DNA of 64,000 nt from Liolophura sinensis (GCF_032854445.1 NC_088300.1:48603682-48667681); one strand, 5' to 3'; positions 49,655 to 63,003 are shown, numbered from the stretch's first letter. Notes: a model not told the origin generated them from the sequence alone. A program made the numbers and translations.

Positions 49655-49955
49655 GCTGGGAGTTGTGGCGTGCTCCTGTAATCTAGCTGCTTGGAGGCCG
49701 GGTGTGGCGGATGGCTTGAAGTTGGGATTATTGCTAAGAGTTGGTCTGTGTTGATTGGGTGTCCGCGCTAAGATGGGCATCAATATGGGTACGACGAGGG
49801 AGCTCAGTGTATCCAGGTTGTCTAAGGAGGAGGGAACCGGTCCAGGGCGGAAACGCAGCAGGCAAAACCTCCCGTGTTCAGCAGTAGTGGGATCGCGCCC
49901 GTGAATAGGCAACGCTTCGTAACCTGACTAAAACAGTCAGACCCACTCCTGTTTT
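49655..49955 (+). ncRNA. RN7SL: 7SL RNA gene, core copy 11
   Basis: Complete. Mark GGGATTATTGC (C to A), shared only with copy 18, 6,229 bp downstream. Confidence 0.97.
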
Positions 49956-50543
49956 GGCACCTTTTTGTTTTATTTGACTGGTTTTTTGCGCCGTACTTTC
50001 TATCTTACATATAAATAAAACCGTTATGCACAAGTATGTACACATTTACACTTATTGTCAGATAACCTGTAAAAAATCTATCATCTGAATTATTCTAGGT
50101 CAACTTTCAAACAACATGTAAGTACACATACCTTGTGGTTCAACATGTTTATTTTAAAATAGTAGCGTTATAATTATAATTTTCTGAAAACAAAATAAAC
50201 ACCTAAGCCTTAAATACATATATCTGTAAGCCTTTGTAGAATTTATTTTGATCGCTGTATAAAGATGTCAACAGGGTGAGCTATTGCAGAAGATGTTAAC
50301 AGGGTAAGCAATTGCATAACTCCGACTCTGTAAAGCTGCTACAATGCATAAAACACATGGGGTTGAAAAAAAGGCCAGGACAATTGTCATTTTAACCTTT
50401 TAACCATTTCCATGTTTCTTAAATTCAAGCCCTAGCACGCCGGGATGATAAAAAAAACATTTGAATTAACCCAGTGCAACAGGATATTGCCCACACTGCA
50501 TTATGCAGTTAGGTTAAGCCATGAAATAAATGGTGTTCTGCTG

Positions 50544-50844
50544 GCTGGGAGTTGTGGCGTGCTCCTGTAATCTAGTTGCTTGGAGGCCGGGTGTGGCGGA
50601 TGGCTTGAAATTGGGATTCTTGCTAAGAGTTGGTCTGTGTTGATTGGGTGTCCGCGCTAAGATGGGCATCAATATGGGTACGACGAGGGAGCTCAGTGTA
50701 TCCAGGTTGTCTAAGGAGGAGGGAACCGGTCCAGGGCGGAAACGCAGCAGGCAAAACCTCCCGTGTTCAGCAGTAGTGGGATCGCGCCCGTGAATAGGCA
50801 ACGCTTCGTAACCTGACTAAAACGGTCAGACCCACTCCTGTTTT
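50544..50844 (+). ncRNA. RN7SL: 7SL RNA gene, core copy 12
   Basis: Complete. Mark GCTTGAAATTGGG (G to A), shared only with copy 19. AAAACGGTCAG near the 3' end. Confidence 0.97.
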
Positions 50845-51434
50845 GGCACCTTTTTGTTTTATTTGACTGGTATTTTGCGCCCTCCTTTCTATCTTACATA
50901 TAAATAAAAACGGTATGCACAAGTATGTACACATTTACATTTATTGTCAGATAACCTGTAAAAAATCTGTCATCTGAATTATTCTAGGTCAACTTTCAAA
51001 CAACATGTAAGTACACATACCTTGTGGTTCAACATGTTTATTTTAAAATAGTAGCGTTATAATTATAATTTTCTGAAAACAAAATAAACACCTAAGCCTT
51101 AAATACATATTTCCGTAGGTAATCCTTTGTAGAATTTATTTTGATCGCTGTATAAAGATGTCCACAGGGTGAGCTATTGCACAAGATGTTAACAGGGTAA
51201 GCAATTGCATAACTCCGACTCTGTAAAGCTGCTACAATGCATAAAACACATGGGGTTGAAAAAAAGGCCAGGACAATTGTCATTTTAAACTTTTAACCAT
51301 TTCCATGTTCCTTAAATTCAAGCCCTAGCTCGCCGGGATGATAAAAAACATTTGAATTAACCCAGTGCAACAGGATATTGCCCACACTGCATTATGCAGT
51401 TAGGTTAAGCCATGAAATAAATGGTGTTCTGCTG

Positions 51435-51735
51435 GCTGGGAGTTGTGGCGTGCTCCTGTAATCTAGCTGCTTGGAGGCCGGGTGTGGCGGATGGCTTGAA
51501 GTTGGGATTCTTGCTAAGAGTTGGTCTGTGTTGATTGGGTGTCCGCGCTAAGATGGGCATCAATATGGGTACGACGAGGGAGCTCAGTGTATCCAGGTTG
51601 TCTAAGGAGGAGGGAACCGGTCCAGGGCGGAAACGCAGCAGGCAAAACCTCCCGTGTTCAGCAGTAGTGGGATCGCGCCCGTGAATAGGCAACGCTTCGT
51701 AACCTGACTAAAACAGTCAGACCCACTCCTGTTTT
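51435..51735 (+). ncRNA. RN7SL: 7SL RNA gene, core copy 13
   Basis: Complete consensus copy. It opens the second 7-unit block and pairs with copy 6, including the ATTACAATTTTTTT spacer variant. Confidence 0.97.
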
Positions 51736-52325
51736 GGCACCTTTTTGTTTTATTTGACTGGTTTTTTGCGCCGTACTTTCTATCTTACATATAAATAAAA
51801 CCGTTATGCACAAGTATGTACACATTTACACTTATTGTCAGATAACCTGTAAAAAATCTATCATCTGAATTATTCTAGGTCAACTTTCAAACAACATGTA
51901 AGTACACATACCTTGTGGTTCAACATGTTTATTTTAAAATAGTAGCGTTATAATTACAATTTTTTTAAAACAAAATAAACACCTAAGTCTTAAATACATA
52001 TATCCGTAAGTAAACCTTTGTAGAATTTATTTTGATCGCTGTATAAAGATGTCAACAGGGTGAGCTATTGCACAAGATGTTAACAGGGTAAGCAATTGCA
52101 TAACTCCGACTCTGTAAAGCTGCTACAATGCATAAAACACATGGGGTTGAAAAAAAGGCCAGGACAATTGTCATTTTAACCTTTTAACCATTTCCATGTT
52201 CCTTAAATTCAAGTCCTAGCATACCGTGATGATAAAAAACATTTGAATTAACCCAGTGCAACAGGATATTGCCCACACTGCATTATGCAGTTAGTTTAAG
52301 CCATGAAATAAATGGTGTTCTGCTG

Positions 52326-52626
52326 GCTGGGAGTTGTGGCGTGCTCCTGTAATCTAGTTGCTTCGAGGCCGGGTGTGGCGGATGGCTTGAAGTTGGGATT
52401 CTTGCTAAGAGTTGGTCTGTGTTGATTGGGTGTCCGCGCTAAGATGGGCATCAATATGGGTACGACGAGGGAGCTCAGTGTATCCAGGTTGTCTAAGGAG
52501 GAGGGAACCGGTCCAGGGCGGAAACGCAGCAGGCAAAACCTCCCGTGTTCAGCAGTAGTGGGATCGCGCCCGTGAATAGGCAACGCTTCGTAACCTGACT
52601 AAAACAGTCAGACCCACTCCTGTTTT
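52326..52626 (+). ncRNA. RN7SL: 7SL RNA gene, core copy 14
   Basis: Complete. Carries the GCTTCGAGGCCGG mark of copy 7. Confidence 0.97.
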
Positions 52627-53213
52627 GGCACCTTTTTGTTTTATTTGACTGGTTTTTTGCGCCGTACTTTCTATCTTACATATAAATAAAACCGGTATGC
52701 ACAAGTATGTACACATTTACACTTATTGTCAGATAACCTGTAAAAAATCTGTCATCTGAATTATTCTAGGTCAACTTGCAAACATGTAAGTACACATACC
52801 TTGTGGTTCAACATGTTTATTTTAAAATAGTAGCGTTATAATTATAATTTTCTTAAAACAAAATAAACACCTAAGCCTTAAATACATATTTCCGTAAGTA
52901 AACCTTTGTAGAATTTATTTTGATCGCTGTATAAAGATGTCAACAGGGTGAGCTATTGCACAAGATGTTAACAGGGTAAGCAATTGCATAACTCCGACTC
53001 TGTGAAGCTGCTACAATGCATAAAACACATGGGGTTGAAAAAAAGGCCAGGACAATTGTCATTTTAACCTTTTAACCATTTCCATGTTTCTTAAATTCAA
53101 GTCCTAGCATACCGTGATGATAAAAAACAATTGAATTAACCCAGTGCAACAGGATATTGCCCACACTGCATTATGCAGTTAGTTTAAGCCATGAAATAAA
53201 TGGTGTTTTGCTG

Positions 53214-53514
53214 GCTGGGAGTTGTGGCGTGCTCCTGTAATCTAGTTGCTTGGAGGCCGGGTGTGGCGGATGGCTTGAAGTTGGGATTCTTGCTAAGAGT
53301 TGGTCTGTGTTGATTGGGTGTCCGCGCTAAGATGGGCATCAATATGGGTACGACGAGGGAGCTCAGTGTATCCAGGTTGTCTAAGGAGGAGGGAACCGGT
53401 CCAGGGCGGAAACGCAGCAGGCAAAACCTCCCGTGTTCAGCAGTAGTGGGATCGCGCCCGTGAATAGGCAACGCTTCGTAACCTGACTAAAACAGTCAGA
53501 CCCACTCCTGTTTT
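53214..53514 (+). ncRNA. RN7SL: 7SL RNA gene, core copy 15
   Basis: Complete. Carries the upstream GTGTTTTGCTGG mark of copy 8 and the shortened spacer with AACTTGCAAACATG. Confidence 0.97.
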
Positions 53515-54101
53515 GGCACCTTTTTGTTTTATTTGACTGGTTTTTTGCGCCGTACTTTCTATCTTACATATAAATAAAACCGGTATGCACAAGTATGTAC
53601 ACATTTACACTTATTGTCAGATAACCTGTAAAAAATCTGTCATCTGAATTATTCTAGGTCAACTTGCAAACATGTAAGTACACATACCTTGTGGTTCAAC
53701 ATGTTTATTTTAAAATAGTAGCGTTATAATTATAATTTTCTTAAAACAAAATAAACACCTAAGCCTTAAATACATATTTCCGTAAGTAAACCTTTGTAGA
53801 ATTTATTTTGATCGCTGTATAAAGATGTCAACAGGGTGAGCTATTGCACAAGATGTTAACAGGGTAAGCAATTGCATAACTCCGATTCTGTAAAGCTGCT
53901 ACAATGCATAAAACACATGGGGTTGAAAAAAAGGCCAGGACAATTGTCATTTTAAACTTTTAACCATTTCCATGTTCCTTGAATTTAAGCCCTAGCACGC
54001 CGGGATGATAAAAAACATTTGAATTAACCCAGTGCAACAGGATATTGCCCACACTGCATTATGCAGTTAGGTTAAGCCATGAAATAAATGGTGTTCTGCT
54101 G

Positions 54102-54402
54102 GCTGGGAGTTGTGGCGTGCTCCTGTAATCTAGCTGCTTGGAGGCCGGGTGTGGCGGATGGCTTGAAGTTGGGATTCTTGCTAAGAGTTGGTCTGTGTTG
54201 ATTGGGTGTCCGCGCTAAGATGGGCATTAATATGGGTACGACGAGGGAGCTCAGTGTATCCAGGTTGTCTAAGGAGGAGGGAATCGGTCCAGGGCGGAAA
54301 CGCAGCAGGCAAAACCTCCCGTGTTCAGCAGTAGTGGGATCGCGCCCGTGAATAGGCAACGCTTCGTAACCTGACTAAAACAGTCAGACCCACTCCTGTT
54401 TT
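54102..54402 (+). ncRNA. RN7SL: 7SL RNA gene, core copy 16
   Basis: Complete. Carries the helix 6 GGCATTAATATGG variant and GGGAATCGGTCC, as in copy 9. Confidence 0.97.
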
Positions 54403-54992
54403 GGCACCTTTTTGTTTTATTTGACTGATTTTTTGCGCCGTACTTTCTATCTTACATTTAAATAAAAACGGTATGCACAAGTATGTACACATTTACATTT
54501 ATTGTCTGATAACCTGTAAAAAATCTATCATCTGAATTATTCTAGGTCAACTTTCAAACAACATGTAAGTACACATACCTTGTGGTTCAACATGTTTATT
54601 TTAAAATAGTAGCGTTATAATTATAATTTTCTGAAAACAAAATAAACACCGAAGCCTTAAATACATATTTCCGTAAGTAAACCTTTGTAGAATTTATTTT
54701 GATCGCTGTATAAAGATGTCAACAGGGTGAGCTATTGCACAAGATGTTAACAGGGTAAGCAATTGCATAACTCCGACTCTGTAAAGCTGCTACAATGCAT
54801 AAAACACATGGGGTTGAAAAAAAGGCCAGGACAATTGTCATTTTAACATTTTAACCATTTCCATGTTTCTTAAATTTAAGCCCTAGCACGCCGGGATGAT
54901 AAAAAACATTTGAATTAACCCAGTGCAACAGGATATTGCCCACACTGCATTATGCAGTTAGGTTAAGCCATGAAATAAATGGTGTTCTGCTG

Positions 54993-55293
54993 GCTGGGAG
55001 TTGTGGCGTGCTCCTGTAATCTAGTTGCTTGGAGGCCGGGTGTGGTGGATGGCTTGAAGTTGGGATTCTTGCTAAGAGTTGGTCTGTGTTGATTGGGTGT
55101 CCGCGCTAAGATGGGCATCAATATGGGTACGACGAGGGAGCTCAGTGTATCCAGGTTGTCTAAGGAGGAGGGAACCGGTCCAGGGCGGAAACGCAGCAGG
55201 CAAAACCTCCCGTGTTCAGCAGTAGTGGGATCGCGCCCGTGAATAGGCAACGCTTCGTAACCTGACTAAAACGGTCAGACCCACTCCTGTTTT
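54993..55293 (+). ncRNA. RN7SL: 7SL RNA gene, core copy 17
   Basis: Complete. Private change GTGTGGTGGATGG (C to T); otherwise like copy 10, its partner at 6,229 bp. Confidence 0.97.
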
Positions 55294-55883
55294 GGCACCT
55301 TTTTGTTTTATTTGACTGGTATTTTGCGCCCTCCTTTCTATCTTACATATAAATAAAAACGGTATGCACAAGTATGTACACATTTACATTTATTGTCAGA
55401 TAACCTGTAAAAAATCTGTCATCTGAATTATTCTAGGTCAACTTTCAAACAACATGTAAGTACACATACCTTGTGGTTCAACATGTTTATTTTAAAATAG
55501 TAGCGTTATAATTATAATTTTCTGAAAACAAAATAAACACCGAAGCCTTAAATACATATTTCCGTAGGTAATCCTTTGTAGAATTTATTTTGATCGCTGT
55601 ATAAAGATGTCCACAGGGTGAGCTATTGCACAAGATGTTAACAGGGTAAGCAATTGCATAACTCCGACTCTGTAAAGCTGCTACAATGCATAAAACACAT
55701 GGGGTTGAAAAAAAGGCCAGGACAATTGTCATTTTAAACTTTTAACCATTTCCATGTTCCTTAAATTCAAGCCCTAGCTCGCCGGGATGATAAAAAACAT
55801 TTGAATTAACCCAGTGCAACAGGATATTGCCCACACTGCATTATGCAGTTAGGTTAAGCCATGAAATAAATGGTGTTCTGCTG

Positions 55884-56184
55884 GCTGGGAGTTGTGGCGT
55901 GCTCCTGTAATCTAGCTGCTTGGAGGCCGGGTGTGGCGGATGGCTTGAAGTTGGGATTATTGCTAAGAGTTGGTCTGTGTTGATTGGGTGTCCGCGCTAA
56001 GATGGGCATCAATATGGGTACGACGAGGGAGCTCAGTGTATCCAGGTTGTCTAAGGAGGAGGGAACCGGTCCAGGGCGGAAACGCAGCAGGCAAAACCTC
56101 CCGTGTTCAGCAGTAGTGGGATCGCGCCCGTGAATAGGCAACGCTTCGTAACCTGACTAAAACAGTCAGACCCACTCCTGTTTT
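55884..56184 (+). ncRNA. RN7SL: 7SL RNA gene, core copy 18
   Basis: Complete. Carries GGGATTATTGC, as in copy 11. Confidence 0.97.
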
Positions 56185-56772
56185 GGCACCTTTTTGTTTT
56201 ATTTGACTGGTTTTTTGCGCCGTACTTTCTATCTTACATATAAATAAAACCGTTATGCACAAGTATGTACACATTTACACTTATTGTCAGATAACCTGTA
56301 AAAAATCTATCATCTGAATTATTCTAGGTCAACTTTCAAACAACATGTAAGTACACATACCTTGTGGTTCAACATGTTTATTTTAAAATAGTAGCGTTAT
56401 AATTATAATTTTCTGAAAACAAAATAAACACCTAAGCCTTAAATACATATATCTGTAAGCCTTTGTAGAATTTATTTTGATCGCTGTATAAAGATGTCAA
56501 CAGGGTGAGCTATTGCAGAAGATGTTAACAGGGTAAGCAATTGCATAACTCCGACTCTGTAAAGCTGCTACAATGCATAAAACACATGGGGTTGAAAAAA
56601 AGGCCAGGACAATTGTCATTTTAACCTTTTAACCATTTCCATGTTTCTTAAATTCAAGCCCTAGCACGCCGGGATGATAAAAAAAACATTTGAATTAACC
56701 CAGTGCAACAGGATATTGCCCACACTGCATTATGCAGTTAGGTTAAGCCATGAAATAAATGGTGTTCTGCTG

Positions 56773-57073
56773 GCTGGGAGTTGTGGCGTGCTCCTGTAAT
56801 CTAGTTGCTTGGAGGCCGGGTGTGGCGGATGGCTTGAAATTGGGATTCTTGCTAAGAGTTGGTCTGTGTTGATTGGGTGTCCGCGCTAAGATGGGCATCA
56901 ATATGGGTACGACGAGGGAGCTCAGTGTATCCAGGTTGTCTAAGGAGGAGGGAACCGATCCAGGGCGGAAACGCAGCAGGCAAAACCTCCCGTGTTCAGC
57001 AGTAGTGGGACCGCGCCCGTGAATAGGCAACGCTTCGTAACCTGACTAAAACGGTCAGACCCACTCCTGTTTT
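56773..57073 (+). ncRNA. RN7SL: 7SL RNA gene, core copy 19
   Basis: Complete. Carries GCTTGAAATTGGG as in copy 12, plus its own GAACCGATCCAGG at helix 8 and GGGACCGCGCC on the 3' strand. The two helix changes could weaken the S domain. Confidence 0.95.
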
Positions 57074-57660
57074 GGCACCTTTTTGTTTTATTTGACTGGT
57101 ATTTTGCGCCGTACTTTCTATCTTACATATAAATAAAACCGGTATGCACAAGTATGTACAAATTTACACTTATTGTCAGATAACCTGTAAAAAATCTGTC
57201 ATCTGAATTATTCTAGGTCAACTTGCAAACATGTAAGTACACATACCTTGTGGTTCAACATGTTTATTTTAAAATAGTAGCGTTATAATTATAATTTTCT
57301 TAAAACAAAATAAACGCCTAAGCCTTAAATACATATTTCCGTAAGTAAACCTTTGTAGAATTTATTTTGATCGCTGTATAAAGATGTCAACAGGGTGAGC
57401 TATTGCACAAGATGTTAACAGGGTAAGCAATTGCATAACTCCGATTCTGTAAAGCTGCTACAATGCATAAAACACATGGGGTTGAAAAAAAGGCCAGGAC
57501 AATTGTCATTTTAAACTTTTAACCATTTCCATGTTCCTTGAATTTAAGCCCTAGCACGCCGGGATGATAAAAAACATTTGAATTAACCCAGTGCAACAGG
57601 ATATTGCCCACACTGCATTATGCAGTTAGGTTAAGCCATGAAATAAATGGTGTTCTGCTG

Positions 57661-57961
57661 GCTGGGAGTTGTGGCGTGCTCCTGTAATCTAGCTGCTTGG
57701 AGGCCGGGTGTGGCGGATGGCTTGAAGTTGGGATTCTTGCTAAGAGTTGGTCTGTGTTGATTGGGTGTCCGCGCTAAGATGGGCATCAATATGGGTACGA
57801 CGAGGGAGCTCAGTGTATCCAGGTTGTCTAAGGAGGAGGGAATCGGTCCAGGGCGGAAACGCAGCAGGCAAAACCTCCCGTGTTCAGCAGTAGTGGGATC
57901 GCGCCCGTGAATAGGCAACGCTTCGTAACCTGACTAAAACAGTCAGACCCACTCCTGTTTT
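57661..57961 (+). ncRNA. RN7SL: 7SL RNA gene, core copy 20
   Basis: Complete. GGGAATCGGTCC type. The exact 6,229-bp spacing from copy 13 is lost here (3 bp shorter), marking the end of the duplicated block. Confidence 0.97.
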
Positions 57962-58551
57962 GGCACCTTTTTGTTTTATTTGACTGGTATTTTGCGCCGT
58001 ACTTTCTATCTTACATATAAATAAAAACGGTATGCACAAGTATGTACACATTTACATTTATTGTCTGATAACCCGTAATAAATCTATCATCTGAATTATT
58101 CTAGGTCAACTTTGAAACAACATGTAACTACACATACCTTGTGGTTCAATATGTTTATTTTAAAATAGTAGCGTTATAATTATAATTTTCTGAAAACAAA
58201 ATAAACACCTAAGCCTTAAATACATATTTCCGTAAGTAAACCTTTGTAGAATTTATTTTGATCGCTGTATAAAGATGTCAACAGGGTGAGCTATTGCACA
58301 AGATGTTAACAGGGTAAGCAATTGCATAACTCCGATTCTGTAAAGCTGCTACAATGCATAAAACACATGGGGTTGAAAAAAAGGCCAGGACAATTGTCAT
58401 TTTAAACTTTTAACCATTTCCATGTTCCTTGAATTTAAGCCCTAGCACGCCGGGATGATAAAAAACATTTGAATTAACCCAGTGCAACAGGATATTGCCC
58501 ACACTGCATTATGCAGTTAGGTTAAGCCATGAAATAAATGGTGTTCTGCTG

Positions 58552-58852
58552 GCTGGGAGTTGTGGCGTGCTCCTGTAATCTAGCTGCTTGGAGGCCGGGT
58601 GTGGCGGATGGCTTGAAGTTGGGATTCTTGCTAAGAGTTGGTCTGTGTTGATTGGGTGTCCGCGCTAAGATGGGCATCAATATGGGTACGACGAGGGAGC
58701 TCAGTGTATCCAGGTTGTCTAAGGAGGAGGGAATCGGTCCAGGGCGGAAACGCAGCAGGCAAAACCTCCCGTGTTCAGCAGTAGTGGGATCGCGCCCGTG
58801 AATAGGCAACGCTTCGTAACCTGACTAAAACAGTCAGACCCACTCCTGTTTT
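58552..58852 (+). ncRNA. RN7SL: 7SL RNA gene, core copy 21
   Basis: Complete. GGGAATCGGTCC type, next to another copy of the same type (copy 20), suggesting a single-unit duplication. Confidence 0.97.
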
Positions 58853-59442
58853 GGCACCTTTTTGTTTTATTTGACTGATTTTTTGCGCCGTACTTTCTAT
58901 CTTACATTTAAATAAAAACGGTATGCACAAGTATGTACACATTTACATTTATTGTCTGATAACCTGTAAAAAATCTATCATCTGAATTATTCTAGGTCAA
59001 CTTTCAAACAACATCTAAGTACACATACCTTGTGGTTCAACATGTTTATTTTAAAATAGTAGCGTTATAATTATAATTTTCTGAAAACAAAATAAACACC
59101 GAAGCCTTAAATACATATTTCCGTAAGTAAACCTTTGTAGAATTTATTTTGATCGCTGTATAAAGATGTCAACAGGGTGAGCTATTGCACAAGATGTTAA
59201 CAGGGTAAGCAATTGCATAACTCCGACTCTGTAAAGCTGCTACAATGCATAAAACACATGGGGTTGAAAAAAAGGCCAGGACAATTGTCATTTTAACATT
59301 TTAACCATTTCCATGTTTCTTAAATTTAAGCCCTAGCACGCCGGGATGATAAAAAACATTTGAATTAACCCAGTGCAACAGGATATTGCCCACACTGCAT
59401 TATGCATTTAGGTTAAGCCATGAAATAAATGGTGTTCTGCTG

Positions 59443-59743
59443 GCTGGGAGTTGTGGCGTGCTCCTGTAATCTAGTTGCTTGGAGGCCGGGTGTGGCGGAT
59501 GGCTTGAAGTTGGGATTCTTGCTAAGAGTTGGTCTGTGTTGATTGGGTGTCCGCGCTAAGATGGGCATCAATATGGGTACGACGAGGGAGCTCAGTGTAT
59601 CCAGGTTGTCTAAGGAGGAGGGAACCGGTCCAGGGCGGAAACGCAGCAGGCAAAACCTCCCGTGTTCAGCAGTAGTGGGATCGCGCCCGTGAATAGGCAA
59701 CGCTTCGTAACCTGACTAAAACGGTCAGACCCACTCCTGTTTT
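59443..59743 (+). ncRNA. RN7SL: 7SL RNA gene, core copy 22
   Basis: Complete. AAAACGGTCAG type. The upstream dyad is altered (CTGCATTATGCAT in place of ...GCAG), a private change in the candidate promoter. Confidence 0.96.
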
Positions 59744-60333
59744 GGCACCTTTTTGTTTTATTTGACTGGTATTTTGCGCCCTCCTTTCTATCTTACATAT
59801 AAATAAAAACGGTATGCACAAGTATGTACACATTTACATTTATTGTCAGATAACCTGTAAAAAATCTGTCATCTGAATTATTCTAGGTCAACTTTCAAAC
59901 AACATGTAAGTACACATACCTTGTGGTTCAACATGTTTATTTTAAAATAGTAGCGTTATAATTATAATTTTCTGAAAACAAAATAAACACCTAAGCCTTA
60001 AATACATATTTCCGTAGGTAATCCTTTGTAGAATTTATTTTGATCGCTGTATAAAGATGTCCACAGGGTGAGCTATTGCACAAGATGTTAACAGGGTAAG
60101 CAATTGCATAACTCCGACTCTGTAAATCTGCTACAATGCATAAAACACATGGGGTTGAAAAAAAGGCCAGGACAATTGTCATTTTAAACTTTTAACCATT
60201 TCCATGTTCCTTAAATTCAAGCCCTAGCACGCCGGGATGATAAAAAACATTTGAATTAACCCAGTGCAACAGGATATTGCCCACACTGCATTATGCAGTT
60301 AGGTTAAGCCATGAAATAAATGGTGTTCTGCTG

Positions 60334-60634
60334 GCTGGGAGTTGTGGCGTGCTCCTGTAATCTAGCTGCTTGGAGGCCGGGTGTGGCGGATGGCTTGAAG
60401 TTGGGATTCTTGCTAAGAGTTGGTCTGTGTTGATTGGGTGTCCGCGCTAAGATGGGCATCAATATGGGTACGACAAGGGAGCTCAGTGTATCCAGGTTGT
60501 CTAAGGAGGAGGGAACCGGTCCAGGGCGGAAACGCAGCAGGCAAAACCTCCCGTGTTCAGCAGTAGTGGGATCGCGCCCGTGAATAGGCAACGCTTCGTA
60601 ACCTGACTAAAACAGTCAGACCCACTCCTGTTTT
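60334..60634 (+). ncRNA. RN7SL: 7SL RNA gene, core copy 23
   Basis: Complete. Private ACGACAAGGGAGC (G to A) in the S domain. Followed by the ATTACAATTTTTTT spacer, as after copies 6 and 13. Confidence 0.97.
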
Positions 60635-61224
60635 GGCACCTTTTTGTTTTATTTGACTGGTTTTTTGCGCCGTACTTTCTATCTTACATATAAATAAAAC
60701 CGGTATGCACAAGTATGTACACATTTACACTTATTGTCAGATAACCTGTAAAAAATCTATCATCTGAATTATTCTAGGTCAACTTTCAAACAACATGTAA
60801 GTACACATACCTTGTGGTTCAACATGTTTATTTTAAAATAGTAGCGTTATAATTACAATTTTTTTAAAACAAAATAAACACCTAAGTCTTAAATACATAT
60901 ATCCGTAAGTAAGCCTTTGTAGAATTTATTTTGATCGCTGTATAAAGATGTCAACAGGGTGAGCTATTGCACAAGATGTTAACAGGGTAAGCAATTGCAT
61001 AACTCCGACTCTGTAAAGCTGCTACAATGCATAAAACACATGGGGTTGAAAAAAAGGCCAGGACAATTGTCATTTTAACCTTTTAACCATTTCCATGTTT
61101 CTTAAATTCAAGTCCTAGCATACCGTGATGATAAAAAACATTTGAATTAACCCAGTGCAACAGGATATTGCCCACACTGCATTATGCAGTTAGTTTAAGC
61201 CATGAAATAAATGGTGTTCTGCTG

Positions 61225-61525
61225 GCTGGGAGTTGTGGCGTGCTCCTGTAATCTAGTTGCTTGGAGGCCGGGTGTGGCGGATGGCTTGAAGTTGGGATTC
61301 TTGCTAAGAGTTGGTCTGTGTTGATTGGGTGTCCGCGCTAAGATGGGCATCAATATGGGTACGACGAGGGAGCTCAGTGTATCCAGGTTGTCTAAGGAGG
61401 AGGGAACCGGTCCAGGGCGGAAACGCAGCAGGCAAAACCTCCCGTGTTCAGCAGTAGTGGGATCGCGCCCGTGAATAGGCAACGCTTCGTAACCTGACTA
61501 AAACAGTCAGACCCACTCCTGTTTT
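61225..61525 (+). ncRNA. RN7SL: 7SL RNA gene, core copy 24
   Basis: Complete. TAGTTGCTTGG type, no private change noticed in the gene. Confidence 0.97.
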
Positions 61526-62112
61526 GGCACCTTTTTGTTTTATTTGACTGGTTTTTTGCGCCGTACTTTCTATCTTACATATAAATAAAACCGGTATGCA
61601 CAAGTATGTACACATTTACACTTATTGTCAGATAACCTGTAAAAAATCTGTCATCTGAATTATTCTAGGTCAACTTGCAAACATGTAAGTACACATACCT
61701 TGTGGTTCAACATGTTTATTTTAAAATAGTAGCGTTATAATTATAATTTTCGTAAAACAAAATAAACACCTAAGCCTTAAATACATATTTCCGTAAGTAA
61801 ACCTTTGTAGAATTTATTTTGATCGCTGTATAAAGATGTCAACAGGGTGAGCTATTGCACAAGATGTTAACAGGGTAAGCAATTGCATAACTCCGATTCT
61901 GTAAAGCTGCTACAATGCATAAAACACATGGGGTTGAAAAAAAGGCCAGGACAATTGTCATTTTAACCTTTTAACCATTTCCATGTTTCTTAAATTCAAG
62001 TCCTAGCATACCGTGATGATAAAAAACATTTGAATTAACCCAGTGCAACAGGATATTGCCCACACTGCATTATGCAGTTAGTTTAAGCCATGAAATAAAT
62101 GGTGTTTTGCTG

Positions 62113-62413
62113 GCTGGGAGTTGTGGCGTGCTCCTGTAATCTAGTTGCTTGGAGGCCGGGTGTGGCGGATGGCTAGAAGTTGGGATTCTTGCTAAGAGTT
62201 GGTCTGTGTTGATTGGGTGTCCGCGCTAAGATGGGCATCAATATGGGTACGACGAGGGAGCTCAGTGTATCCAGGTTGTCTAAGGAGGAGGGAATCGGTC
62301 CAGGGCGGAAACGCAGCAGGCAAAACCTCCCGTGTTCAGCAGTAGTGGGATCGCGCCCGTGAATAGGCAACGCTTCGTAACCTGACTAAAACAGTCAGAC
62401 CCACTCCTGTTTT
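62113..62413 (+). ncRNA. RN7SL: 7SL RNA gene, core copy 25
   Basis: Complete. Private GATGGCTAGAAGTTG (T to A) where all other copies have GGCTTGAAGTT, plus GGGAATCGGTCC. This change also explains why the antisense open frame is shorter here. Confidence 0.96.
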
Positions 62414-63003
62414 GGCACCTTTTTGTTTTATTTGACTGATTTTTTGCGCCGTACTTTCTATCTTACATTTAAATAAAAACGGTATGCACAAGTATGTACA
62501 CATTTACATTTATTGTCTGATAACCTGTAAAAAATCTATCATCTGAATTATTCTAGGTCAACTTTCAAACAACATGTAAGTACACATACCTTGTGGTTCA
62601 ACATGTTTATTTTAAAATAGTAGCGTTATAATTATAATTTTCTGAAAACAAAATAAACACCGAAGCCTTAAATACATATTTCCGTAAGTAAACCTTTGTA
62701 GAATTTATTTTGATCGCTGTATAAAGATGTCAACAGGGTGAGCTATTGCACAAGATGTTAACAGGGTAAGCAATTGCATAACTCCGACTCTGTAAAGCTG
62801 CTACAATGCATAAAACACATGGGGTTGAAAAAAAGGCCAGGACAATTGTCATTTTAACATTTTAACCATTTCCATGTTTCTTAAATTTAAGCCCTAGCAC
62901 GCCGGGATGATAAAAAACATTTGAATTAACCCAGTGCAACAGGATATTGCCCACACTGCATTATGCAGTTAGGTTAAGCCATGAAATAAATGGTGTTCTG
63001 CTG

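Larger units (their letters stand above)
45176..51404 (+). repeat. Seven-unit block A of a higher-order repeat
   Basis: Array units 6-12. Each has a partner exactly 6,229 bp downstream with the same rare marks (GCTTCGAGG, GGCATTAATATGG, GGGATTATTGC, TTGAAATTGG). Unit 5 also pairs with unit 12 at 6,229 bp by position. Confidence 0.88.
51405..57633 (+). repeat. Seven-unit block B of a higher-order repeat
   Basis: Array units 13-19, the near-identical partner of units 6-12, with only a few private substitutions (units 17 and 19). Directly adjacent to block A. Confidence 0.88.
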
